Below, one piece after another: positions 1-8,600 of a stretch of 15,750 nucleotides of DNA. How positions within the stretch are numbered: position 1 is the stretch's first letter; each line of letters begins with the position of its first letter. The DNA lies in contig DATDRS010000213.1 in the NCBI GenBank assembly GCA_035291605.1, forward strand, positions 1 through 15,750. Direction: 5' to 3'. The notes under the pieces are model-generated. The model saw only the letters and a list, made by a program, of their open reading frames with translations. It did not search any database and was not told the DNA's origin. The DNA comes from DATDRS01 sp035291605. GTDB lineage: Bacteria > Chloroflexota > Anaerolineae > Anaerolineales > UBA6663. Position numbers and translations under genes: made by a program.

Positions 1-2656
1 CCATGTGGCCGGTCGAAACCCCCAGGCCCGTCGCGCCCCACACGGCGACCGCGCCGCCATCGCCCTCGCGCAAAAGCGCCTCGTCGAGCGTGGGGTAGGC
101 CGCCATGTGAAATGCGCCAGTGAAGCACGTCATCTCGGCCACGACCGGCAGCCGCGCCCCGTTGTTCAAGGAAGGCACGTCGTCCAGGTGGAACAACCGC
201 TCCTGCGCCCACTGGACATCGGACGAGTGGCCGGTGAACATCACCAACCCGGCGCCGCCCGACCAATGGGACAGGAGGGACTGATGCGTCTCGGTCACGG
301 TCGTCGCCGGCGGCAGGTAATAGACCGGCTGAGCCGTGAAGGGCGCGGTGATGAAGGCCGAGGCCAGGATTTGCGACTCGCTCGCGAAATCCCCGGCCGC
401 GTCGGGATCGTCGGCGGCGAAGACGGCTTTGCCGTTCCAGCCGCCGGGGAAGGGATCGGCCTCGTACTGGACGATCTTGCTCACGACCGTCTGCGCCTCG
501 GCCAGCGTGTTCACGGGCAGGCGGCCGATCAGCATATCGGGCAAGGCGTCGGCGCCGTCAACCGTCACGTAGCGGTTATCGGCGGCCGTCTCTCCGGCCC
601 ACGGATCAACGTCGGCCAGGTAAGGCGGGATAAACGTGGCCGAGGAATCCCCGAGGTAGCGCCGGGGGTCGTAGGTCCCATCGCCGACCAGCAGCACGTA
701 GGTCGGGGGTGGAGTCCACGCGGCGTAGGCCTGCGCCAGATAGGCGCGGATCGCATCGGGCGTGGGGCGGCCATCGTAAGCGTCGTAGACGGCCTGAACG
801 TCCACCACCGCAGCGGTGAGACCCCGGCTCTGGCGGTGAACGATCAACGGACTTAGAGCCGGGATGAAGTCGGCGTGAGCAATGATCAGGTAGTCAACCG
901 GGGGTAAACTCCCGATGGATTCCGCCAGCCGCAGGCGCGCCGGCGACTGAATCCCCCCTTCGCTCGTCACGGCGTAGCGGCGGGGCCAGCCGCCCGGAGG
1001 GTCGCCGAGCGTGATGGTCGCACCTGTGACATTGAGTCCGCTCAGCCGAACGGGTTGATCGGCCTCCGTCACGTCGTAGGCGCGCAGGCCGGCTGCCGGA
1101 CTCAGAGCGATCGTATAAGCCTGCGCCAGGCTCTCGCCGGTAAAAATCGCCGCCGCGCCCACAGGCGCGGTTCCGCGCGCGTAGCGGATGGAAAATGCGT
1201 CCAGCCACATCCCTTCGACCAGCAGCCCCGGCAGGCCCGGCAGCGAAAGGTTGAGAGTGCTCTCGGCGCTCAATACCCCGGCGGAGACGGAGAACGTGGC
1301 GGTGACGGCTCGCTTGGCATCCCACTCAACCTGCCCCAGGCCCACGCCGTTGAGCGACACATCAACCCGGTGATCGGGCGACACATCGGGAATATCCGTG
1401 TAGCCGATCAGCCAGAGCGTAAGGAAACCCGGCTGATTTGAGTCAACGCCGGGCAGGCTGAGGTTGTAGCTCCGCGAGGCGCGCTCCGCCCGGCGAAGAT
1501 CATCCCACGCCCAGGCGTCGCCGTCGCGCCCCAGCGGGATAGCGCTGCAGTAGCACAGGGGCGTGTAAAGGGCGTTGACTTCGGCGGTCTGCGTCACCCA
1601 GGCCGTTCCCGCCGCGAGGCTGGAGGCATCTGCCGAACGAGCCGTCATGCGCGGGCCGGGAGTCCCTTCGACCGCGAGGAAGTATACGTCGGTCGCCGTC
1701 CAGCGGCTGAAGCGCGGATCGGCGTAAAACAACAGGCGCTCGCCCGGCTCGAAGGCCGGGTCGCCATCCCCCTCCCACTCAAAAGGAATATCTGCGCCGG
1801 CGCGGCGCAGGTGCAGATATTGCGGATCTGCGCTGGCGGCCGGGAAGCCTATGCTGTTCAATGCTTCGTAGGTGACCGCCGTGAGGCCAGGAAGGCCAAC
1901 CTCGACGGCCGCGCGCGGCGCGCCGGAGGCCGCAGCGACCTTTGGGACGTCTGTCACGGCGGGGGCTGGAGCAGGCTGTGCGGCCTCGGGGTTCACTACC
2001 GCCGAGCGCACCGCCGATAACAGGGGGTCAGTCATAATACTCTGGGAGGTGGTCACATCGTCGGCGCTGTTATAGTGCAATGCCACACGGACGCGCGTCA
2101 CCCATAGGTATCCTTCCCCTGCCGGACGAACCGGATAGAACACCAGGCGCGCGAGGCGCACACCACGCACAACTCCCACGGGCTGAAGCTCGACGGCTTC
2201 AGGGTTGAAGGGAACCGTCTGCGCTGGCGCAAACCCACCGCCGACGACCCGGCCATCGGCGGCGCGCACCACGCCCTCCGGCGCGGGCGCAGAAGTGAGC
2301 GGGCCGGGCAGGGTGAGCGTAGTCTCTTCGAGGGCGAGGAATTCCAGCCTGGGGTCGGCGCGCGGCGGGAAAGCGACCAGCGCCGAGGCGACCGGCAACT
2401 GCGGCGCGCCCGGCTGGTCGAGCAGAGCATAGCCGGGCAGCGTCACGCTCACAGCGCCGTCGGGCAACAGAGCGACCTGGGGGCGCAGCGCGCGCCATTC
2501 GACGACGAATCCGCCGGAGTCCGCCAGCACTTCCGGCCGGGGGACAGGCGATGAAGCGCCCATCGCCTGTCCCCCGGCTCTCGTAAGCAAGGGTCGGCCG
2601 CTGCCGACCCCTACTAAACCGGGGAGGAGCAGGCCAACCAGCCACCTGCGGAGCAT
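1..2656 (-). CDS. Gingipain-like C25 family cysteine peptidase, secreted, 3' end beyond window
   Basis: The minus-strand frame from ATG 2656 stays open for 885 codons to the window edge with no stop, so the C-terminus is missing. It begins MLRRWLVGLLLPGLVGVG, a typical signal peptide. Residues about 45-560 look like a beta-rich pro/N-terminal region, including LLFYADPRFSRWTATDVYFL (about 309-328), a pattern seen in PorU/gingipain relatives. The catalytic domain starts near residue 587 (VDYLIIAHADF), followed by YVLLVGDGTYDP (653-664). It has the His motif MFTGHSSD (His810) and the Cys motif EMTCFTGAF (Cys844). The His-Cys spacing of 34 is close to that of gingipain R. The protein should act outside the cytoplasm, cleaving or ligating peptide bonds. 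It starts 4 bp after the stop of the giant surface-protein gene and has no clear Shine-Dalgarno, so translational coupling is likely. The ATG at 2661 is rejected because its frame stops within 16 codons. The family call is strong; the substrate is unknown. Confidence 0.9.
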   Translation of the reverse strand, partial: MLRRWLVGLLLPGLVGVGSGRPLLTRAGGQAMGASSPVPRPEVLADSGGFVVEWRALRPQVALLPDGAVSVTLPGYALLDQPGAPQLPVASALVAFPPRADPRLEFLALEETTLTLPGPLTSAPAPEGVVRAADGRVVGGGFAPAQTVPFNPEAVELQPVGVVRGVRLARLVFYPVRPAGEGYLWVTRVRVALHYNSADDVTTSQSIMTDPLLSAVRSAVVNPEAAQPAPAPAVTDVPKVAAASGAPRAAVEVGLPGLTAVTYEALNSIGFPAASADPQYLHLRRAGADIPFEWEGDGDPAFEPGERLLFYADPRFSRWTATDVYFLAVEGTPGPRMTARSADASSLAAGTAWVTQTAEVNALYTPLCYCSAIPLGRDGDAWAWDDLRRAERASRSYNLSLPGVDSNQPGFLTLWLIGYTDIPDVSPDHRVDVSLNGVGLGQVEWDAKRAVTATFSVSAGVLSAESTLNLSLPGLPGLLVEGMWLDAFSIRYARGTAPVGAAAIFTGESLAQAYTIALSPAAGLRAYDVTEADQPVRLSGLNVTGATITLGDPPGGWPRRYAVTSEGGIQSPARLRLAESIGSLPPVDYLIIAHADFIPALSPLIVHRQSRGLTAAVVDVQAVYDAYDGRPTPDAIRAYLAQAYAAWTPPPTYVLLVGDGTYDPRRYLGDSSATFIPPYLADVDPWAGETAADNRYVTVDGADALPDMLIGRLPVNTLAEAQTVVSKIVQYEADPFPGGWNGKAVFAADDPDAAGDFASESQILASAFITAPFTAQPVYYLPPATTVTETHQSLLSHWSGGAGLVMFTGHSSDVQWAQERLFHLDDVPSLNNGARLPVVAEMTCFTGAFHMAAYPTLDEALLREGDGGAVAVWGATGLGVSTGHM
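2537..2610. repeat. Double palindromic element inside the 5' coding end of the C25 peptidase gene
   Basis: Two adjacent inverted repeats are visible. The first has perfect 17-bp arms (2537-2553 and 2561-2577, core GGGACAGGCGATG) around a 7-nt loop. The second has perfect 8-bp arms (GGGTCGGC, 2591-2598, and GCCGACCC, 2603-2610) around a 4-nt loop. They lie in the part of the gene that encodes the end of the signal peptide and the start of the mature protein (about residues 16-40). The arrangement resembles dispersed REP-like elements; whether copies occur elsewhere in the genome cannot be seen here. Confidence 0.6.
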
Positions 2657-2660
2657 GCCA

Positions 2661-5600
2661 TCACTTGAACACGAACGGCAGATACAGGCGGGTCGTGGCC
2701 GGGGCGAGGACGATCGGCGTGGGGGCGTGGATGGTCTCGCGCCCTTGCGTGTCTACGTCGCCCAGCCAGTACCACCAGACGCCGCCGGCGGGCGGCGCGT
2801 CAGTGTAGCGATACGCAGCGCCTGCGCCGCTGCCGCCCTTGAGGGCCGAAGGCTCGAAGTGGATCAGCGCCGCTCGCGAGAAGTCGTTCGCCTCCGCGCG
2901 GTACAGCGTGAAGCCGTAGTTGTCAATCTCCTTCGCCGTGGCCCAGGTCAGCTCTACCCGCTGGCCTGCACCGCGCGCCACGCGGAAATAGAGCAGGTCA
3001 ACGGCCGTCGGGTTGACGACGTTCACCGTCGCGCCCGAGACGGCGCTCACCTGGTTGCCCAGGTCGTCCAGCGCGTTGGTCACCGTCGCCATGTTGACCG
3101 TGGCGGTCACGGGCGCGACGGCGTCGAAGACGACCAGCACGCTCACGCTGCCCTTGGGCGGCAGGTCGCCCAGGCTGGTCGTCAGGTCGTTCCAGGTGAT
3201 CGTCCCCGGCGTAGCGATGTTGTGAACCGGGATCGCGCGCTTGAAGCTCAGGTAGGCCGGGTCGTAGGCGTCGGCGAGCGGCAGGACGACGAGGGTCGTC
3301 GAGCCTTCGTTCGTGATCTGGATGGTGAACGTGATCTCGTCGCCCACGACGAAGGGGCCGGGCGCGAACACGGCCTTGCTGAGCGAGATGTTCGGCAGGA
3401 TGGTGACCGGGACCTGGTCGCTGTCGCCGCCGCCCGGCGGCGTACGGCCGGTGTTGTCGAGGACGTTGGCCGTCACCGCCCGGTTGAGGGCGTCGGTCCC
3501 CAGCGGGGTGATGCCCGTAGCCGTCATGACCACGCTGACCTGGACGACGCCGCCCGGCGGCAGGTCCCCGAAGGTGTTGGTCAGGTCATTCCAGACGAGC
3601 TGCCCGGTGGTCGCCGTAGCGTTCGGGTTGACCGCGTCGGGCGCGGGCGCGGCGCGGGCAAAGGTCAGATATGGGATGTCGAACGTGTCGGTCAACGGGA
3701 GGTTGACGAGCGTCGTGTTGCCCGTGTTGGTGAGGCGGATCGTGTACGTCACCAACTCGGTGAGGTGCGCGGGGTTGCTGCTCACCAGCGCCTTGTCCAG
3801 ATCAACGCCCGGCTGAGGCGTGGCTGAGGTGCTCGTCACGACAGCATTATCCTGGTCGTCTTCCGCCGGGTTGCCGTTGTTCGGCGTCGAGTCCGGATCG
3901 AACTGGCTGACGCTGCGCACCTCGGTCGTGTTGGTGTAAGTCCCCGCCGCGCCGACCGTGGCGGTGAGCGTCAAAGTCGCCGCGCCGCCGTTGTTCAGCG
4001 TCCCCACGGTCCATAGTTTCGTCGCGGAGTCGTAAGCGCCTTGCGTCGCGCTTGACGAAACGTAGGTCAGCCCGGCCGGCAGGGTGTCGCTTACCGTCAC
4101 GCCGGTCGCGGTCTGCGGCCCGGCATTGTTGACGGCGATCGTGAAGGAAACCGGGCTGCCTGCGCCGACGCTGGCCGAGCTCACATTCTTGGTCAGGCTC
4201 AAATCGGCCAGACCCAGCGGGTTGGTCGCCGTCGCCGTGCGGTTGATGAACGGCGTGGTGAGGCCAACCGTGTTCGTGATCGCTCCGACGCTGGCCGGGA
4301 CGCTGCTTGCGACCGTCACTTTGAACGTGACGGTGACCAGGGAATTCGCCGAGATCGTCAGCGGGTTGACGAGCGTCGGCGGCGCGCCCGCGACGCCCGC
4401 GCTGGCCGGGGCGATGACGATGCTCCCTGGCACAAACGTGGTGTTCGCCGGCGTAGTATCGGAGAGGGCGGCGTTGGTGACTTTGATGGCGCTGGGGTTG
4501 GAGACCACCACCGTATACGTCAGCGTGTCCCCGCGATTGAGCGGGTTGTTGCTTCCGATGGAAGACTTGGCGACGTTCAAATTGGGGACATAGGCAAAGT
4601 CAGCCGTGAGGTTGACCTGACCCGAGGCCAGGTTGACGACGATCTGCTGGGTGAGCGTGCCGTCGCCTTCAAAGGACTGCGTCAGCCCGGCCGGGATGGT
4701 CGCCGCGCTGTAGGTGACGGTGTATACGCCGCTATCCAGGTGGGGGAAGAGGTAATAGCCATCGTTATCCGTCGTCGTCGTGATGACCGCGCCCGTGCTG
4801 CTCGTCAGGGTGATGACGATCCCAGGCAGCCCCGGCTCTGCGATGCTGTAGACGTCGTCGCCGTCCAGGTCAACCCACAGCCGATCGCCAATCCCGCCGC
4901 GGTCATCCTGCAGGCCGAAGTCCGCGCCCAGGAAAATCATGCCGGGCCGCAGACCGACCTGGGCCTGCCCGTCCGTCGCGCCGTTGAGGTCGTACGTGAC
5001 GGTGGGATAGCCCGTCGCGTCAATTGTGACGACGTACGTGTACGCAGACAGGCTGGTGAAGGAGTAGTAGCCGCTGGCGTTGGTCGTCGTGGTGGCGACG
5101 AGCGTATCGCCGGGGGAATACACGCCGTCGTTGTCCACGTCAATATACAGCGAGACGGGGACGCCGCCCAGCCCCGGCTCGCCCGCGGGGTCGCCGTCCC
5201 GGTTGTCGTCGCGCCAGACCAGGTCGCCGATCGTCCCGCCCGCCGTGAAGCCGAAGTCCGCGTCGAGATACGGGTCGCTGCTCGTCAGGTGGACCAACAG
5301 TGGGTTGTTGTTGGTGCTCAACACGTAGGGGTTGCCGTAGGTATCCGTCGGGATGTCCGTGTCGGTGATGTCCACCGTGACCCAGTAGTAACGGTCCGGG
5401 CCGTAGGGCAGGTTCGTGAACTCGTAGTTGCCGTTCGCGTCCGTCGTCGTCGTCGAGATGACCGCGTCCACCGCCGGGTCAAAGACGCCGTCGCCGTTCG
5501 TATCCTCGTACAACCGGAGCGTGACGTTGGCGATGCCCGGCTCGCCTGGGTCCTGGATGCCGTCGTGGTCAACGTCCTCCCAGACGAAATCGCCGATGGA

Positions 5601-8600
5601 GCCGCCGCCGGTGGGATGGTAGCCGAAGTCAACGGTGTTGACGGATGAGGTCGTCAAAGTCACTGCGGCCAGGCTGTCGCACGTCGCGCACACGCCGGTC
5701 TCGCTTGGGTCGGCGGTCTCGAGGTAGCCGGCCGGCAGGTCCGGGTCGCCGGTGTTCACCACGACCAGATAGCCGATGCCGGACGCGCTCCCCGCCAGGT
5801 TATTGAAGGTGTAGTTGCCGCTGGCGTTCGTGGTGGTGCTCGTGATCAGGGCGTCCGTCGCGTCAATCACGCCGTTCTGGTTGGCGTCTTCGTAGAGGTA
5901 GACCGTGACGTCAGGAATGCCCTCCTCGCCGGCGTCCTGCGCGCCGTCGCCGTCCCAGTCCACGTACACTGTATCCCCGATGGAGAGCAGGCCGGCCTGG
6001 GTGTAGGCAAAATTCTCCGGGCCGACGATCACCCCGCCGGAGACGGACAGCACGCCCGTGCGACTGTCCTGAGTCGCGTCGGGGTCAACCGTCTGGGTCC
6101 ACGTTCCCCCGGCGGGCAGGGTGGTCGTGATGACGCGCACCCGATAGTTGCCGTCGAGGAGATCCTCGAAGAAGTAGTTGCCGTTCGCGTCCGTGGTGAC
6201 AGTGATGGTCGCGCCGTCGTCCGCGTTCCCGCAGATCGCGTCCGCGCCGCAGTCGTCCAGCGCGACGCTCACGCCGGAGAAGCCGTTTTCGCCGCTCTGC
6301 TGTGTCCCGTCGCCGTCGTTGTCGTTCCAGACGTTGCCGTAGATGGTGTTGAGCGTCTGCTGATAACCGAAGTCGGCGGTCAGAACGTCAGTTGCGCCCG
6401 CGATGGTCACGGTCGTCCGGCTATTCGTCGTGCCGTCCGGGTCGCCCGTGTTGATGAAAGATGTGCCCGGCAGGGTCGTCGTGTCCACCTCGACGACGTA
6501 CGAACCGTCGGCCAGGCCCTCGAACAGATACAGGCCGTTCGCGTCCGTCGTGGTCGTCGCGATGACTGTGCCGCACGCCCCGCCGCCGCCCACGGTGCAC
6601 AGCCGCACCGTCACGCCCGCCAGGCCGATTTCGTTCCCGCCGTCCTGCACGCCGTCGCCGTCGAGGTCGAGCCAGATGAAGTCGCCGATCTTGGCCGTAC
6701 GGGTGACGGTGACGACGGCGGTATCCGAGGCGTTGTTGACCGGGCGGCCGCTGCTGAAGATCGCCCCGCTGGCCGTGACGTAGTTCGTCGTCGTGATCGA
6801 AGCCGCCCCCGGATCGAGCGACTTGAAGACGAGCGTGACGTTCTTGATCTGGCCCGGGTACAACGGGCCGAGGTCGTCCCAGGTGATCACGCCCGTGCCG
6901 GTCAGCGTCTGCGCCGGGCTGGCCGAGACGAATTGCAGGCGGTTCGCGTCGTAGGTGTCGGTCAGCGGCAGGGTGAAGATCGTGTTCTCCGGGCCGCCGC
7001 ACTGCTGGTCGGTCGTGACCAGGAAGGCCGCCGCGTCGAGGCCGATATCGCCCGAGGCCCCTGCGCCGCCGCCTTTGTTCCCCACCAGCTGCATCTCGGT
7101 GACGTTGCTGGCGAAGTCCGTCCAGCTCCAGCCATTCGCCCCGCCCGGATTGACGCCTGTCACGTCCGCTTTGAGCACGTATAGGCTGCCGGCCGTCTGC
7201 GTAAAGTAACCGGTGACATCGCCGGTAAGGGTGTAAGAGGCATCCGCCGATCTCTGCGTATCGGTCATGTAAACCCGCACGATCAAGGCGTCGGTGGCCT
7301 TGAGATTCACCAGTTCCTGCAAATAGAGCAGCGCTTCCACTTTGGTGATCTTGCCGGACTGCGCGCCGAGGTTGAACCCGCTCAGGCCGAGGAGGTCGCT
7401 GTTGTCGTTCATGCTGGTCGCCGCGTACAGGCCGTCCAGGGCGTTGAGCGCATTACCGGTATTCAACCATTGGGCATTGGCGGAGTTCCCGCCCGGCGGG
7501 ATGTTTGTGTTATCCGGGTGAGCGACCGTCGCCCAGACCTTGTACTGGCAGGCGGTTGAGCCGGCGCCATCGCCGGGCAGCGTGTTGATCAGGCTGATCG
7601 AGTAGGTCACAAAGCCCGATTCGGCGACCGGATTGCTGGAGATGACGGCTTTGCTCAACTGCAATGCCGGGCCAAAGCCAAAGTCGGCGTTCAGGTAGAT
7701 GCTGGGAAGCGTCGTCCCCAGGCCGGTCACGGGGACGACGGTCGGCGTCGTCGCGCCATAGCCGGGGGGCAGGTCCGCGTCGGCGGTATCCACGAGCACG
7801 ATGAAATTGCCGTTCGGCAGATTGTCGAAGGAGTAGGAACCGGTGATGCCGGTCGTGGTCGTCAACACCAGAGCGTCCCCGCTGTCGAGGAGGCCGTCCC
7901 CATTCTTGTCCAGGTAGAGGCCGACGGAGATGTTCGCCAGGCCGCTTTCCCCGGCGTCCTGCACACCGTCGCCGTCGTCGTCCTTCCAGACCGTGTCGCC
8001 GATCTTGTTCGCGCCGGAGATCAGCGTGGTGACGCAATCGCCGCCGAACGCCGCGCTGTCGCCGAAGCCGGCCCCGGCGCAGTTTTCAATGTAGGTGGCC
8101 GTCGTCGTGGCCGGGACGGTCGCGTTGAACAGCACCCGGCCGCTGTCGCCCGGCTTCAGGGTGTCGGTCAGCCACCACTGGAGGGTGGTGACCTGGCTGG
8201 CCGGAGGCTCCGTGCTCGTCCAGGTCACGCCGTAATCCGTCGAGTAGAGGATGATGACGCCCGTGCTGGTGAAAGTGTGCGTCGCGCTCCCGGCGACGTA
8301 GACCGTCCCCGGAGGGATGCTGTCGCTGATCACCACCGGCATCCACGGGGTCGAGGTGCTGCCGCCCCCAAGGCTGACCAGCGGCAGCCCGGCGTCCGCA
8401 GTCCCGGTGTTGGTGAAGGGGATTTGATAATTGATCGCGCTGCCCGGCGTGATCGTGGCGTTGCCGTATTTGTCAATCGTCACCTCCGGCGCGGAGCTTT
8501 GCACCGGGGGCACGCCCGGCGTGCCGTAGTCGCCGCTGAACTTCTCGTTATCCGCGCCTGAAGCAGCCTCCTGATAGGGACTCAAGCCGGTGAAACAGGG

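Noticed and set aside
5..856. Plus-strand open frame of 283 codons at the left edge
   Set aside because: It is antisense to the C25 catalytic domain, whose His and Cys motifs are clear on the minus strand.
2655..3827. Long plus-strand open frame (390 codons) opposite the giant gene
   Set aside because: It is rich in Arg, Val, Gly and His with no domain pattern, and lies antisense to DUF11-like coding sequence with clear protein motifs. It is a shadow frame of high-GC DNA.
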